Assembly (NCBI RefSeq): GCF_900187975.1
Contig: NZ_FZPC01000003.1
Location: forward strand, 1 to 64,000
Reading direction: 5' to 3'
Length of the DNA stretch: 64,000 nt
Source of the DNA: Pseudomonas delhiensis
GTDB lineage: Bacteria; Pseudomonadota; Gammaproteobacteria; Pseudomonadales; Pseudomonadaceae
Of the stretch, positions 47,786 through 58,411 are shown piece by piece. The position numbers and the translations under genes were made by a program. Each line of letters begins with the position of its first letter. Within the stretch, counting starts at the first letter, position 1. Below the pieces are notes generated by a model, which was not told where the DNA came from, searched no databases, and saw only the letters and a program-made list of their open reading frames with translations.

Positions 47786-49393
47786 TCAGTGTCTGAAATG
47801 GCGCATGCCGGTGAACACCATGGCGATGCCCGCTTCATCAGCGGCGGCGATCACCTCGTTGTCACGCATCGAGCCGCCCGGCTGGATCACCGCGGTGATG
47901 CCGGCCTTGGCCGCGTTGTCGATGCCGTCGCGGAACGGGAAGAAGGCGTCCGAGGCCATGACCGCGCCTTTGACTTCCAGGCCGGCGTGCTCGGCCTTGA
48001 TCGCGGCGATGCGCGCGGAGTTGACGCGGCTCATCTGGCCGGCGCCGACGCCCACGGTCTGGCGGTGCTTGGCGTAGACGATGGCGTTGGACTTGACGAA
48101 CTTGGCCACTTTCCAGGCGAAGATCAGGTCGTGGATTTCCTGCTCGGTCGGCGCGCGCTGGGTGACGATCTTCAGGTCCGCCTCGGTGATCATGCCGATG
48201 TCGCGGCTCTGCACCAGCAGGCCGCCGTTGACGCGCTTGAAGTCCCAGCCCGGGGCGCGCTCGGCCGGCCACTCGCCGCATTCCAGCAGGCGCACGTTGG
48301 CCTTGGCGGCGACCACCGCGCGGGCGGCGGCGGAGACTTTCGGGGCGATGATGACTTCGACGAACTGGCGCTCGACGATGGCCTGGGCGGTGTCGCCGTC
48401 CAGCTCGCGGTTGAAGGCGATGATGCCGCCGAAGGCCGACTCGGTGTCGGTGGCGTAGGCCAGGTCGTAGGCCTTGCGGATGCCGCCCTCGTCCTCGGGG
48501 ACCACGGCCACGCCGCACGGGTTGGCGTGCTTGACGATGACGCAGGCCGGCTTGACGAAGCTCTTCACGCATTCCAGCGCGGCGTCGGTGTCGGCCACGT
48601 TGTTAAACGACAGTTCCTTGCCCTGCAGCTGCACGGCGGTGGAAACGCTGGCCTCGCCCTTCTTCGCCTCGACGTAGAAGGCCGCGCTCTGGTGCGGGTT
48701 CTCGCCGTAGCGCATCTCCTGGGCCTTGATGAACTGGCTGTTGAAGGTGCGCGGGAAGGCGCCGCGGCCTTCGGTGGTGAGGGTGTCGCGGGCCTGGTCG
48801 ATGGTGCCCAGGTAGTTGGCGATCATGCCGTCGTAGGCGGCGGTGTGCTCGAAGGCCTTCAGGGCCAGGTCGAAGCGCTGGGCGTAGGTCAGGCCGCCGG
48901 CTTTCAGGGCCTCGACCACGCCGGCGTAGTCACCGGCGTTGACCACGATGGCGACGTCCTTGTGGTTCTTCGCCGCGCTGCGGACCATGGTCGGGCCGCC
49001 GATGTCGATGTTCTCGATGGCGGTCGGCAGGTCGCAGTCGGGCCTGGCCACGGTGGCCTCGAAGGGGTACAGGTTGACCGCCACCAGGTCGATCGGCTTG
49101 ATGCCGTGCTCGGCCATCACCGCGCCGTCGATGTCGCGACGGCCGAGGATGCCGCCGTGCACCTTCGGGTGCAGGGTCTTGACGCGGCCGTCCATCATTT
49201 CCGGGAAGCCGGTGTAGTCGGCCACTTCCACGGCGGCGATGGCGTTGTCCTTGAGCAGCTTGTAGGTGCCGCCGGTGGAGAGGATCTCCACGCCGAGGGC
49301 GACCAGCTCGCGGGCGAAATCGACGACGCCGGTCTTGTCGGAGACGCTGATCAGCGCGCGGCGGATGGGCAGGCGGGTGGTTTGGTCGGTCAT
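47786..49393 (-). CDS. purH: Bifunctional AICAR formyltransferase/IMP cyclohydrolase
   Basis: A 535-residue enzyme for the last two steps to IMP. The N-terminal IMP cyclohydrolase domain shows [16 protein letters not shown] and STGGTYKLL; the C-terminal formyltransferase domain shows [36 protein letters not shown] and [12 protein letters not shown]. Full length. Lies 88 bases after fis on the same strand. Confidence 0.97.
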   Translation of the reverse strand: MTDQTTRLPIRRALISVSDKTGVVDFARELVALGVEILSTGGTYKLLKDNAIAAVEVADYTGFPEMMDGRVKTLHPKVHGGILGRRDIDGAVMAEHGIKPIDLVAVNLYPFEATVARPDCDLPTAIENIDIGGPTMVRSAAKNHKDVAIVVNAGDYAGVVEALKAGGLTYAQRFDLALKAFEHTAAYDGMIANYLGTIDQARDTLTTEGRGAFPRTFNSQFIKAQEMRYGENPHQSAAFYVEAKKGEASVSTAVQLQGKELSFNNVADTDAALECVKSFVKPACVIVKHANPCGVAVVPEDEGGIRKAYDLAYATDTESAFGGIIAFNRELDGDTAQAIVERQFVEVIIAPKVSAAARAVVAAKANVRLLECGEWPAERAPGWDFKRVNGGLLVQSRDIGMITEADLKIVTQRAPTEQEIHDLIFAWKVAKFVKSNAIVYAKHRQTVGVGAGQMSRVNSARIAAIKAEHAGLEVKGAVMASDAFFPFRDGIDNAAKAGITAVIQPGGSMRDNEVIAAADEAGIAMVFTGMRHFRH

Positions 49394-49403
49394 TACAGGT
49401 TCC

Positions 49404-49480
49404 TAGGGCTGCAGGCTGCAAGCTGCAGGCTTCAGGTCCGGGCGGCTTGCCTGCCGCCGGCGGCCTGTAGCCTGCCGCCG
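49404..49480. repeat. Degenerate GCAGGCTGCAAGC repeats between fis and purH
   Basis: CTGCAGGCTGCAAGCTGCAG and GCCTGCCGCCGGCGGCCTGT form overlapping inverted repeats. Same family as the tracts near 37251 and 53611. Confidence 0.65.
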
Positions 49481-49481
49481 C

Positions 49482-49802
49482 TTAAAGGAGGTCGTACTGC
49501 TTGAGTTTCTTGCGCAGGGTGCCGCGGTTCAGGCCGAGCAGCTCGGAGGCCTTGGTCTGGTTACCCTTCACGTGGTCCATCACGGTTTCCAGCAGCGGTG
49601 CTTCCACTTCGCAGAGCACCATGTTGTACACGTCCGTGACCGGCTGCCCATCGAGGTGGGCGAAATAGTTGCGCAGTGCCTTCTCGACGCTGTCGCGCAG
49701 GGTATGGCCTTCCTGCGTCGGCGTGTTCAGGTGCTGTTTGAGGTTCGCGTTGTCGCTCACGGGTGTCATTCCACTCACTAAAGTCTCGGTCATCGTTGTC
49801 AT
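49482..49802 (-). CDS. fis: Nucleoid protein Fis
   Basis: A 106-residue DNA-bending protein. The C-terminal helix-turn-helix is intact ([20 protein letters not shown], then KKLKQYDLL). ATG 49802 overlaps the dusB stop (ATGA) and gives [11 protein letters not shown] as in other pseudomonads. The dusB-fis order is conserved in gammaproteobacteria, and Fis synthesis follows growth phase. Confidence 0.96.
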   Translation of the reverse strand: MTTMTETLVSGMTPVSDNANLKQHLNTPTQEGHTLRDSVEKALRNYFAHLDGQPVTDVYNMVLCEVEAPLLETVMDHVKGNQTKASELLGLNRGTLRKKLKQYDLL

Positions 49803-50797
49803 GCGGCCACCCCTTTTCCGTTGTCGTGGCGCTCGGCGAAGAACTGCCTGACGCTGGCGCTCTGTGCATCCGTGTTCTGCAAACGATTGAACTGGGCGCG
49901 GAACTCCGCCGCCCCCGGTAACGTCGCCAGGTACCAGCCCACGTGCTTGCGGGCGATGCGGACACCCAGCTCTTCCCCATAGAAGGCATGCAAGGCGGCG
50001 AGGTGCTCCAGCAGGATGCTTTCGACCTCGGCCAGGGACGGCGCCGGCAAGGTCTCGCCGGTGCTCAGGTAGTGCTCGATCTCACGGAATATCCACGGCC
50101 GGCCCTGGGCGGCGCGGCCGATCAGCAAGGCGTCGGCGCCGGTGTGCCGGAGCACCTGGCGGGCCTTCTGCGGCGAGGTGATGTCGCCGTTGGCGAACAC
50201 CGGGATGGACACCGCCTGCTTGATCGCGGCGATGGTTTCGTACTCGGCCTCGCCGGTGTACAGGTCGGCGCGGGTGCGGCCGTGCACCGCCAGGGCCTGG
50301 ATGCCCGACTGCTCGGCGATGCGCGCGACGTTCAGGCCGTTGCGGTTGTCGCGGTCCCAGCCGGTGCGGATCTTCAGCGTCACCGGCACCTCGACGGCGG
50401 CCACCACGGCCTCGAGGATCTCGGCCACCAGCTTCTCGTCGCGCAGCAGCGCGGAGCCGGCGGCCTTGTTGCAGACCTTCTTGGCCGGGCAGCCCATGTT
50501 GATGTCGATGATCTGCGCGCCCAGCTCGACGTTGGCGCGGGCGGCCTCGGCGAGCATCTGCGGGTCGCCGCCGGCTATCTGCACCGAACGCGGCTGATCC
50601 TCGCCGTCGTGCACCAGGCGCAGGCGCGACTTGCGGCTGTTCCACAGGCGCACGTCGCTGGTGACCATCTCCGAGACCGCCATGCCGGCGCCGAGGCGGC
50701 GGCACAGCTGGCGGAACGGGCGATCGGTGACGCCGGCCATGGGAGCCAGGATCAGTCTGTTGGGCAGTGTGTAAGAGCCGATGCGAACCACCGACAT
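49799..50797 (-). CDS. dusB: tRNA-dihydrouridine synthase B
   Basis: A 332-residue FMN enzyme that reduces uridine in the tRNA D loop. Marks: [39 protein letters not shown] with the catalytic Cys, AVHGRTR, and [14 protein letters not shown] 50797 begins the conserved sequence and has AGGGAA upstream; the longer frame is promoter DNA. First gene of the dusB-fis operon. Confidence 0.95.
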   Translation of the reverse strand: MSVVRIGSYTLPNRLILAPMAGVTDRPFRQLCRRLGAGMAVSEMVTSDVRLWNSRKSRLRLVHDGEDQPRSVQIAGGDPQMLAEAARANVELGAQIIDINMGCPAKKVCNKAAGSALLRDEKLVAEILEAVVAAVEVPVTLKIRTGWDRDNRNGLNVARIAEQSGIQALAVHGRTRADLYTGEAEYETIAAIKQAVSIPVFANGDITSPQKARQVLRHTGADALLIGRAAQGRPWIFREIEHYLSTGETLPAPSLAEVESILLEHLAALHAFYGEELGVRIARKHVGWYLATLPGAAEFRAQFNRLQNTDAQSASVRQFFAERHDNGKGVAA

Positions 50798-51024
50798 CGC
50801 TTCCCTGTTATGGGGCGTAATCGCTGAACGCTCCCGCGGGTCGAGGACTCGGGGAGGGTCGGCGAGAGGCCACCGGTGCTTGCAAAAAAGGGAGGGCATG
50901 ATACCCGCTCTCGATGACCGGATAAAGGCGATTTTGGATAAATTCTGAACAGCCGCCGGCTTATTGCCTGGGGTTGGAAGACGAGCGGAACTGGCGTCGC
51001 GCGGGGTTCTGCGCTACGCGGGGG

Positions 51025-52557
51025 TCACTCCGGGGAATGGAAGCTGAGGCTGTAGTTGACCGCCTTGGGGCCCGGGTCGAGGATGTCCAGCGACACGTGG
51101 ATGGGCGTCTGCGGCGGCATCTCGCTCTGCCCGGCCAGCTCGCCGCCCAGGTACTCGCTGGGCTTGAAGCTGCGGCTGGCGATCAGCTGGCCGCCCAGGT
51201 CGGCGAAGCGCAGCTCCAGCAGCGGGAAGGGCTGCGAGAAGCTGGCGCGGTTGTAGATGATCGCGTCCACCACCAGGGCGCCGCTGAAGTCCGGGTGGCT
51301 GCGCACCACCAGGTTGCTGCTGCGGATCTGCTCGACGTCGACCTTCGAGGGCAGGGTGCAGCCCAGTTGCGGGCAGAGTTCGGCGAACCAGGGGCGGTAG
51401 GCGTCCTCGCGGGCCAGTTCGTCGAAGTGGTAGGCCACGTACTGCCCGCCCAGGCCGGCCAGGGCCAGGAGGATCAGCAGCAGCCAGAGCAGGCGGCGGC
51501 CCCAGCGGCCCTTGGGCTTCTGCCAGTCCAGTTGCAGGGGTTCGTCGCTGAGGTCGTGCAGGGCGGCCTCGCCCAGGCCCGGGTCGGGACGGCGCAGCTC
51601 CCTGTCGTCCTCTTCCTCGTCCAGCGGCGCGCCCAGGCGGGGCGTCTCGCGCTGCGCCAGCGGGGGCTCGGCCTCGGGCGCTTGGTCCTGCCCGGCGGCT
51701 TCTGCCTCCAGTTCTTCCAGCGGCTCTTCGTCGCGGCGGGCGCTGAAGCTCGGCAGGTCGTCGTCTTCCTCTTCGGCCGCGGCGGCCACGGCTGGCTCGT
51801 CGGCCGGCGCCGGCTGCGCCTGGGGCGGCGCGACGGGCGGTTGTTCGGGTTCTGCCTCGATGCGGCCCAGGCTCGGTTCCTGGCGGCCGCCTTCGCCGGC
51901 CTGGCGTTCCTCGTCCCGCAGCAGGGCCTCGGCCCAGCGTTCGTCATGCGGGTCGCGCACCACCGGGCGGTTGCCCAGCAGGGCCTCGGCCGGCTTGGGC
52001 GCGGACTGCAGCTCGCGGAATTCCTGGGACAGCTCGAATTCGTCGAGCTTGGCCAGCTCTTCGTCGAGATTGAGGCTGTCCAGGTCGAGATCGTCGTGGA
52101 TCCACAGGGTATCGTCGGCGGGCTTGGCCGCGGCGGGGGCTTCTTCCGCCGGCCTGGCCGCTGCCGGGGCGGGCGGCGCTGCCTGGATGGGGGTGGGCGC
52201 AGGGGTTGCGGCCGGGGCCGCCGTGCTGTCGGCGGACGGCCGCGCGCTGTGCGGCGCCAGCGGCCAGCCGAGGGTGGCGACGCCGGGCGCCGGGACGGGG
52301 CGCGGGGGCTCGCTCGGCACGGTGGGTGCGACAGGTGCGGCGGGGGCTGCGACCGGTGCCGCAGGCGGCGCCGGCGGCTGCGGCCGGGCGGGCTCGCCCG
52401 CGGGCTGCGCGGTGCCGCCCAGCATGTGTTGCGGGGCGTTGAACACCTTGAGGCAGGCGCCGCAGCGCACAGCGCCATTGGCCGCACCCAGCTGCGCCTG
52501 GTTGACGCGGAAACTGGTGAGGCAATGCGGGCACTGTGTGATGAAACTGTCGCTCAT
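51025..52557 (-). CDS. Zinc-ribbon, DUF3426 membrane protein
   Basis: A 510-residue protein. The N-terminus is a zinc ribbon (CPHCLTSFRVNQAQL, then CGACLKVF), followed by about 300 residues rich in Pro, Ala, Asp and Glu, one membrane segment (LLWLLLILLALAGLGGQYVA) and a C-terminal beta-rich DUF3426 domain ending YSLSFHSPE. Cytoplasmic zinc ribbon and periplasmic DUF3426 are predicted. Located next to prmA as in other pseudomonads. Function unknown. Confidence 0.9.
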   Translation of the reverse strand: MSDSFITQCPHCLTSFRVNQAQLGAANGAVRCGACLKVFNAPQHMLGGTAQPAGEPARPQPPAPPAAPVAAPAAPVAPTVPSEPPRPVPAPGVATLGWPLAPHSARPSADSTAAPAATPAPTPIQAAPPAPAAARPAEEAPAAAKPADDTLWIHDDLDLDSLNLDEELAKLDEFELSQEFRELQSAPKPAEALLGNRPVVRDPHDERWAEALLRDEERQAGEGGRQEPSLGRIEAEPEQPPVAPPQAQPAPADEPAVAAAAEEEDDDLPSFSARRDEEPLEELEAEAAGQDQAPEAEPPLAQRETPRLGAPLDEEEDDRELRRPDPGLGEAALHDLSDEPLQLDWQKPKGRWGRRLLWLLLILLALAGLGGQYVAYHFDELAREDAYRPWFAELCPQLGCTLPSKVDVEQIRSSNLVVRSHPDFSGALVVDAIIYNRASFSQPFPLLELRFADLGGQLIASRSFKPSEYLGGELAGQSEMPPQTPIHVSLDILDPGPKAVNYSLSFHSPE

Positions 52558-52632
52558 GCGGCGGTCCGGCGATAAACGGTCGCTTAGTCTAACTCAAGCC
52601 TCGGCGTGCGGGCAGTTGGCCGCCACCGCGGT

Positions 52633-53511
52633 TCAGCGGCGGCGGCCGCTGATGCGTACCCAGCCCTCGCGCTCGGCGGTGGGCTCCAGCTCGAAGGCGT
52701 CGGCGTAGGCGGCGCGGACTTCCTCGGCCTGTTCGGCGAGGATGCCCGACAGGGCCAGGCGGCCGCCCGGCTTGACCAGGGAAGTCAGCTGGCCTGCCAG
52801 TGAGACCAGGGGACCGGCGAGAATGTTCGCCACCACCACGTCGGCCTGCCCGGCGGGCAGGTCGGCCGGCAGGTAGACGGGGAACAGCGCCGGGTCGATG
52901 CCGTTGCGCGTGGCGTTGTCGCGCGAGGCCTCCAGGGCCTGCGGGTCGATGTCGGTGCCCAGCGCCTGCCTGGCGCCCAGCAGCAGCGCGGCGATGGCGA
53001 GGATGCCCGAGCCGCAGCCGAAGTCCAGCACGGTGTCGCCGGCCAGCTCCTGGCCGTCCAGCCATTCCAGGCACAGCGCGGTGGTCGGGTGGGTGCCGGT
53101 GCCGAAGGCCAGGCCCGGGTCGAGCAGCAGGTTCACCGCGTCCGGCTCCGGGGCCTCGTGCCAGCTGGGCACGATCCACAGGCGGCGGCCGAAGCGCATC
53201 GGCTTGAAGTTGTCCATCCAGCTGCGTTCCCAGTCCTGGTCCTCGACCACTTCGACCTGGTGCCGGGGCAGCTCGCCGCCGGTCAGCAGTTGCAGGTGCG
53301 CCAGCAGCGCGGCCTCGTCGGTGCCGTCCTCGAACAGGGCGAGCAGGTGGGTGTGGGTCCACAGCGGGGTGGTGCCCAGGTCCGGCTCGAAGATCGGCTG
53401 GTCCTCGGCGTCCATGAAGGTCACCGAGACGGCGCCGACTTCCAGCAGCGCGTCCTCGTAGGTGGGCGCCTGCTCCGGGGTGATGGCGAGGCGGACTTGA
53501 ACCCAGGGCAT
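52633..53511 (-). CDS. prmA: Ribosomal protein L11 methyltransferase
   Basis: A 292-residue SAM enzyme trimethylating L11. Marks: N-terminal substrate domain ([15 protein letters not shown]), [35 protein letters not shown] and [10 protein letters not shown]. Full length. It follows accC on the same strand but a terminator lies between. Confidence 0.96.
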   Translation of the reverse strand: MPWVQVRLAITPEQAPTYEDALLEVGAVSVTFMDAEDQPIFEPDLGTTPLWTHTHLLALFEDGTDEAALLAHLQLLTGGELPRHQVEVVEDQDWERSWMDNFKPMRFGRRLWIVPSWHEAPEPDAVNLLLDPGLAFGTGTHPTTALCLEWLDGQELAGDTVLDFGCGSGILAIAALLLGARQALGTDIDPQALEASRDNATRNGIDPALFPVYLPADLPAGQADVVVANILAGPLVSLAGQLTSLVKPGGRLALSGILAEQAEEVRAAYADAFELEPTAEREGWVRISGRRR

Positions 53512-53559
53512 AGGTTTTCCTTCGGAAAAGGCTTCAAGCTACAAGCTTCAAGCAGCAAG

Positions 53560-53592
53560 AAAAAACAAGGGAGCGGCCAGGCCGCTCCCTCG
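53560..53592 (-). terminator. Rho-independent terminator after accC
   Basis: GGGAGCGGC and GCCGCTCCC form a perfect stem with a 2-3 base loop. On the minus strand it is followed by TTGTTTTTTCTT. It ends the aroQ-accB-accC transcript before prmA. Confidence 0.9.
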
Positions 53593-53610
53593 GGTTCGCA
53601 CATGATAGCG

Positions 53611-53650
53611 CTTGCAGCTTGCAGCTTGCAGCTTGCAGCTTGCAGCTTGC
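53611..53650. repeat. Heptamer tandem repeat CTTGCAG at the accC stop
   Basis: Five CTTGCAG units and a sixth partial one end exactly at the accC stop codon. Looser AAGCTTCAAGC copies at 53530-53555 flank the terminator on the other side, so the two tracts are inverted and may pair. Confidence 0.85.
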
Positions 53651-55000
53651 TTAGTGCTTATCCATACCCAGCTTCTTCTCCAGGTAATGGATGTTCACGC
53701 CGCCCTTGCAGAATTCCTTGTCGCGGACCAGGTCCTTGTGCAGGTCGATGTTGGTCTTGATGCCGTCGACGATCAGCTCGTCCAGGGCATTGCGCATGCG
53801 CGCCATGGCCTCGTCGCGGTCCTTGCCGTAGGTGATCAGCTTGCCGACCAGCGAATCGTAGTTCGGCGGTACGGTGTAGCCGCTGTACAGGTGCGAATCG
53901 ACGCGCACGCCGTTGCCGCCGGGGGCGTGGAAGTGCTTCACCTTGCCGGGGCTGGGCATGAAGTTGCGCGGGTCCTCGGCGTTGATCCGGCATTCCAGGG
54001 CGTGGCCACGGATCACCACGTCCTCCTGGCGTACCGAAAGCTTCTGGCCGGAGGCGATGCGCAGCATCTCCTTGACGATGTCGATGCCGGTGACCATCTC
54101 CGACACCGGGTGCTCCACCTGCACGCGGGTGTTCATCTCGATGAAGTAGAAGCGGCCGTTCTCGTAGAGGAACTCGAAGGTGCCGGCGCCGCGGTAGCCG
54201 ATCTCGATGCAGGCTTGCACGCAGCGGGCCAGGACTTCCTCGCGGGCCTTCTCGTCGATGCCCGGGGCGGGGGCTTCTTCCAGCACCTTCTGGTGGCGGC
54301 GCTGCAAGGAGCAGTCGCGGTCGCCCAGGTGGATGGCGTTGCCCTGGCCGTCGGAGAGCACCTGGACTTCCACGTGGCGCGGGTTGGTCAGGAACTTCTC
54401 CAGGTAGACCATGGAGTTGCCGAAGGCGGCGCCGGCCTCGGTGCGGGTCAGCTTGGCCGACTTGATCAGCTCTTCCTCGTGGTGCACCACGCGCATGCCG
54501 CGCCCGCCACCGCCACCGGCGGCCTTGATGATCACCGGGTAGCCCACTTCGCGGGCGATGGCCAGGGCGGTTTCCTCGTCCTCCGGCAGCGGGCCGTCGG
54601 AGCCGGGCACGGTGGGTACGCCGGCCTTCTTCATGGCGTCCTTGGCCGAGACCTTGTCGCCCATCAGGCGGATCACCTCGGCGCTGGGGCCGATGAAGGT
54701 GAAGCCGGAGCGTTCGACCTGCTCGGCGAAGTCGGCGTTCTCGGCGAGGAAGCCGTAGCCCGGGTGGATGCCGTTGGCACCGGTGACTTCGGCGGCGGCG
54801 ATGATCGCCGGGATGTGCAGGTAGGACTGGCCGGCCGGGGCCGGGCCGATGCACACGGCCTCGTCGGCCAGCGACAGGTGCATCAGCTCGCGGTCGGCGG
54901 TGGAGTGCACCGCCACCGTCCTGATGCCCAGCTCCTTGCAGGCGCGCAGGATGCGCAGGGCGATTTCGCCGCGGTTGGCGATCAGTACTTTTTCCAACAT
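53651..55000 (-). CDS. accC: Acetyl-CoA carboxylase, biotin carboxylase subunit
   Basis: A 449-residue ATP-grasp enzyme that carboxylates biotin on AccB, first step of fatty acid synthesis. Marks: [53 protein letters not shown] and [16 protein letters not shown]. Full length. It follows accB after 17 bases. Confidence 0.97.
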   Translation of the reverse strand: MLEKVLIANRGEIALRILRACKELGIRTVAVHSTADRELMHLSLADEAVCIGPAPAGQSYLHIPAIIAAAEVTGANGIHPGYGFLAENADFAEQVERSGFTFIGPSAEVIRLMGDKVSAKDAMKKAGVPTVPGSDGPLPEDEETALAIAREVGYPVIIKAAGGGGGRGMRVVHHEEELIKSAKLTRTEAGAAFGNSMVYLEKFLTNPRHVEVQVLSDGQGNAIHLGDRDCSLQRRHQKVLEEAPAPGIDEKAREEVLARCVQACIEIGYRGAGTFEFLYENGRFYFIEMNTRVQVEHPVSEMVTGIDIVKEMLRIASGQKLSVRQEDVVIRGHALECRINAEDPRNFMPSPGKVKHFHAPGGNGVRVDSHLYSGYTVPPNYDSLVGKLITYGKDRDEAMARMRNALDELIVDGIKTNIDLHKDLVRDKEFCKGGVNIHYLEKKLGMDKH

Positions 55001-55017
55001 CGCAGGTTCCCCGCGGC

Positions 55018-55488
55018 TTAGACGATGGTGAACAGCGGCTGGTCGAACTCGACCGGCTGGCCGTTCTCGACCAGGATCTGGCCGATGGTGCCGCTGGCTT
55101 CCGCCTCGATGTGGTTCATCATCTTCATGGCTTCGACGATGCAGAGGATGTCGCCTTTCTTCACGGCCTGGCCGACTTCGACGAAGGAGGCGGCGGTGGG
55201 CGACGGCGAGCGGTAGAAGGTGCCGACCATCGGCGAGCGGACCACGTGGCCGTTCAGCTGGGCGGCGGCCGGCGCGGCTTCGGCGGCCGGGGCGGCGGCA
55301 GCGGCGACCGGTGCGGGCGCTGCGGCCGGGGCCGGGGCGTAGGCCGGGGCGGCGGCATAGATCGGCTGGGCGGCGGTCTTGCTGTGGCGGCTGATGCGTA
55401 CCGATTCTTCGCCTTCGCGGATTTCCAGCTCGTCGATGCCGGATTCTTCGAGCAGTTCGATCAGTTTCTTGACTTTACGGATGTCCAT
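55018..55488 (-). CDS. accB: Acetyl-CoA carboxylase, biotin carboxyl carrier protein
   Basis: A 156-residue protein: N-terminal helix ([20 protein letters not shown]), an Ala/Pro linker and the biotinyl domain with [12 protein letters not shown], whose central Lys takes biotin. ATG 55488 gives the usual length; 25 bases separate it from the aroQ stop. Confidence 0.97.
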   Translation of the reverse strand: MDIRKVKKLIELLEESGIDELEIREGEESVRISRHSKTAAQPIYAAAPAYAPAPAAAPAPVAAAAAPAAEAAPAAAQLNGHVVRSPMVGTFYRSPSPTAASFVEVGQAVKKGDILCIVEAMKMMNHIEAEASGTIGQILVENGQPVEFDQPLFTIV

Positions 55489-55513
55489 TGGCGTTCGCAC
55501 TCCCAGGTGATGG

Positions 55514-55957
55514 TCACGGGCGTTCAAGTTGTTCGAGGGCGGACTCCAGGGCCAGGCGATAGCCTGTGGCGCCCAGGCCGCAGATCACCCCTACCGCCAC
55601 GTCGGAGAAGTAGGAGTGATGCCGGAAAGGTTCACGTTTGTGCACGTTGGACAGGTGCACTTCGATGAATGGGATGCTCACCGCGAGCAACGCGTCACGT
55701 AGAGCGACACTCGTATGCGTGAAAGCCGCCGGATTGATGAGGATGAAGTCCACGCCTTCGCCGCGGGCGGCATGGATGCGCTCGATCAGTTCGTACTCGG
55801 CGTTGCTCTGCAGGTACATCAGGTGATGGCCGGCCTCGCGGGCGCGGCGCTCCAGGTCCTGGTTGATCTGCTCGAGGGTGACCGAGCCGTAGACGCCGGG
55901 TTCGCGGGTGCCGAGCAGGTTCAGGTTGGGCCCGTGCAGGACCAGTAGGGTGGCCAT
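55514..55957 (-). CDS. aroQ: Type II 3-dehydroquinate dehydratase
   Basis: A 147-residue shikimate pathway enzyme. Marks: [20 protein letters not shown] with the catalytic Tyr, [17 protein letters not shown], and [20 protein letters not shown]. Start 55957 begins the conserved part. First gene of aroQ-accB-accC, a linkage common in proteobacteria. Confidence 0.96.
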   Translation of the reverse strand: MATLLVLHGPNLNLLGTREPGVYGSVTLEQINQDLERRAREAGHHLMYLQSNAEYELIERIHAARGEGVDFILINPAAFTHTSVALRDALLAVSIPFIEVHLSNVHKREPFRHHSYFSDVAVGVICGLGATGYRLALESALEQLERP

Positions 55958-56010
55958 CGGCTTGTTGTTCTCTCGTCGCGCGGATTGGAAATTGGCCGGG
56001 ACTATGCCGG

Positions 56011-56044
56011 AAACCGGTCGTGACTGTCCAGTCATGCCGGTTTT
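56011..56044. promoter_or_regulatory. Long dyad upstream of aroQ
   Basis: AAACCGG-TCG-TGACTG-TC-CAGTCA-TG-CCGGTTT: nested perfect arms TGACTG/CAGTCA and AAACCGG/CCGGTTT. It lies 54 bases before the aroQ start and 55 bases after the dsbD stop. It may be the dsbD terminator, but a T-run follows only on the plus strand, so an operator for aroQ-accBC is also possible. Confidence 0.5.
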
Positions 56045-56098
56045 GCAGTAGATGTCGGCATGTTGCCTGATGATTGCTGCAGAAATGTGAGGCGCGCT

Positions 56099-57955
56099 CT
56101 AGCGCGCGCCCGCCTGCCGCAGGTGGGCGGCCAGGGTAGCCGCGTTGGTCTCGCCGACGATGCGCAGGTCGCTGTGTTCCTGGCCGTTCGCGGCGAACAG
56201 CAGCAGCGCCGGCGGGCCGAACAGGTTGTAGCGGTCGAGCAGGGCGCGCTGCTCGGCGGTGCTCTCGGTCATGTCGAAGCGCAGCAGCCGGTAGCCGGCC
56301 AGTTGCGCCTGGACGTCGGCGTCCGGCAGCACCTGGCGCTCGATGATCTTGCAGCTGATGCACCAGTCGGCGTACCAGTCCAGCAGCACCGGGCGGCCGC
56401 TGGCGCTGGCCTCGGCCAGGGCGGCGTCGAGCTGCGCCGGGGTGGTCAGGTTCTGCCACTGGCCGGGCGTCGAGCTGGGCGGCCCGGCGTGGCTGGAGGG
56501 TTCGGAGCGGCCCAGCGGGTGCAGCGGGTCGGATTCGCCGCGCAGGGCGCCGGCCCAGGCGGCCAGGGCGTAGACCAGGAACATCAGGCCCAGCAGCTGG
56601 GCGCCGCGTTGCAGCGGCGTCTTGCGCACCAGCTCCAGGGTGCCCAGGGCGATGGCCACGCCGCCGGCCAGGGCGCCCCACAGGGCCAGGCTCACCGGGC
56701 CGGAGAGCACCCGTTCCAGCAGCCAGATGGCCACCGCCAGCAGCAGCACGCCGAAGAAGTTGCGCACGCCGGTCATCCAGGCCCCGGATTTCGGCAGCAC
56801 CGCGCCGCCGCCGGCGCCGAAGATCACCAGCGGGGTGCCCATGCCCAGGCCCAGGGCGAACAGCAGCAGGCCGCCGCCCAGGGCGTCGCCGGTGCTGCCG
56901 ATGTACAGCAGCAGGCCGGCCAGGGGCGCCGAGACGCAGGGCGAGACCAGCAGGCTGGAAAGCACGCCCAGGGTGGCCGCGCCGGCGATGGAACCGCCGC
57001 GGGTGTCGGCCGCCATGCGGTCCAGGCGCTCGCGCAGGAAGCCCGGCAGGCGCAGTTCGAAGATGCCGAACATGGCGATGGCGAAGGCCACGAAGAAGGC
57101 CGCGAAGGGCACCAGCACCCAGGGCGATTGCAGCATCGCCTGCAGGTTGAGCTTGGCGCCGAACAGCCCCATGAGCGCGCCGAGCACGGCGTAGCACACC
57201 GCCATCGGCAGCACGTAGGCCAGCGACAGGGTGAAGCCGCGCATGCCGCCCGGGCGCCCGCGCAGCACCACCCCGGAGAGGATCGGCAGCATCGGCAGCA
57301 CGCAGGGGGTGAAGGTCAGCGTCAGGCCGGCGAGGAAGGCGATCAGCAGGCCGCGGTCGAGCTTCTTGATCTTGCCGCTGCCTTCGCCCTTGAGCAGCGC
57401 CAGCAGGTCGTCGACCACCGCCGGCTCGCCGGAATCCACGGCGGCCCCGGCCGCGGCGGCGGGCTTGGCGCCGAGGCTGGCCTCGCCGCTGGCGGAGACC
57501 TGCACCTGGACGGTCTCCGGGGCGTAGCACAGGCCCTTGTCGGCGCAGCCCTGGTAGGTGACGGTGAGGCGGTAGGGCAGCTTCCGCGGGTTGTCCACCG
57601 GCACCTTGATGTCGGTGATGGCGTAGTAGACCTGGGAGTCGCCGAAGTAGTCGTCGTGGTGGGCCTTGCCCGGCGGCAGCTGCACCTCGCCGAGGCCGAC
57701 CTCGGCCGGCTCGACCTGGAACTTCATGCGGTGGCGGTAGAGGTAGTAGCCCTCGGCGTTGACGAAGCGCAGCAGCACCTGCTGGGCGTCGCTGTCCTCG
57801 ATGCTCAGGCGGAAGGCCTCGGCCACCGGGAGGAACTTGCCCTCGGCCGGCGCCGCGGTACTGAAACCGGGGGCGGCGGGGGCCGGTTTGTCGAACAGGC
57901 CGGCCGTGGCGGGCAGGGCGACCAGGAACAGGAGCAGGGTCAGCAGGCGGCGCAT
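56099..57955 (-). CDS. dsbD: Thiol:disulfide interchange protein DsbD
   Basis: A 618-residue inner-membrane reductant carrier. Signal peptide, N-terminal domain with its Cys pair in YQGCADKGLCYAPE, eight membrane segments containing FTPCVLPMLPIL and VSPCVSAPLAG, and a C-terminal thioredoxin domain with DWYADWCISCKI. All six redox cysteines are present. Passes electrons from thioredoxin to DsbC and others. ATG 57955 opens the signal peptide (MRRLLTLLLFLVALPATA). Confidence 0.95.
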   Translation of the reverse strand: MRRLLTLLLFLVALPATAGLFDKPAPAAPGFSTAAPAEGKFLPVAEAFRLSIEDSDAQQVLLRFVNAEGYYLYRHRMKFQVEPAEVGLGEVQLPPGKAHHDDYFGDSQVYYAITDIKVPVDNPRKLPYRLTVTYQGCADKGLCYAPETVQVQVSASGEASLGAKPAAAAGAAVDSGEPAVVDDLLALLKGEGSGKIKKLDRGLLIAFLAGLTLTFTPCVLPMLPILSGVVLRGRPGGMRGFTLSLAYVLPMAVCYAVLGALMGLFGAKLNLQAMLQSPWVLVPFAAFFVAFAIAMFGIFELRLPGFLRERLDRMAADTRGGSIAGAATLGVLSSLLVSPCVSAPLAGLLLYIGSTGDALGGGLLLFALGLGMGTPLVIFGAGGGAVLPKSGAWMTGVRNFFGVLLLAVAIWLLERVLSGPVSLALWGALAGGVAIALGTLELVRKTPLQRGAQLLGLMFLVYALAAWAGALRGESDPLHPLGRSEPSSHAGPPSSTPGQWQNLTTPAQLDAALAEASASGRPVLLDWYADWCISCKIIERQVLPDADVQAQLAGYRLLRFDMTESTAEQRALLDRYNLFGPPALLLFAANGQEHSDLRIVGETNAATLAAHLRQAGAR

Positions 57956-58139
57956 GGAACTCTCGCGGGCTTTCTGGGTGGCGGCATGATAGCCGAATGC
58001 GCCCGGCCCCTGGCCACCCCGGCGGGGCCGGCTGTGACAAGACGTGAGCGACCGCACTGCGACCGGCGCGCGCCGCCGGGGTTCCCGGGCCTGCGGCAAT
58101 CGGGCGCGCAAGTGCTTGCCGGCTGCGTCGAAATGCTCT

Positions 58140-58405
58140 TCGTAGGAGCGAGCTTGCTCGCTCCTACTAAAAGCCGTGCGTGTGGGCCAGTGGGGGGCGG
58201 AGTCGCGATGGGTATCGCTTCGCTCAACCCATCCCACGGGGCGTCGTGGTTGAGTCTGGCGCGCTCTTCAAGGGCGCTTCGTGCCCATCACCGAGCGGGG
58301 CATGGCTAAGGTCAAGCGGCGGATAACCGCGAACGGTTATGCGCCCTACGCCGAGCCCACCCCCAGCGTAGGGCGGATAACGCCTACGGCGTTATCCGCC
58401 GATCC
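58140..58405. repeat. REP cluster between dsbD and gcbA
   Basis: Three classes side by side: CGTAGGAGCGAGCTTGCTCG at 58141-58168; GATGGGTATCGCTTCGCTCA near 58207; and a facing TACG-type pair at 58317-58350 and 58367-58402. The last ends nine bases before the gcbA stop. The 456-base gap shows no gene. Confidence 0.85.
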
Positions 58406-58411
58406 GCGGGA

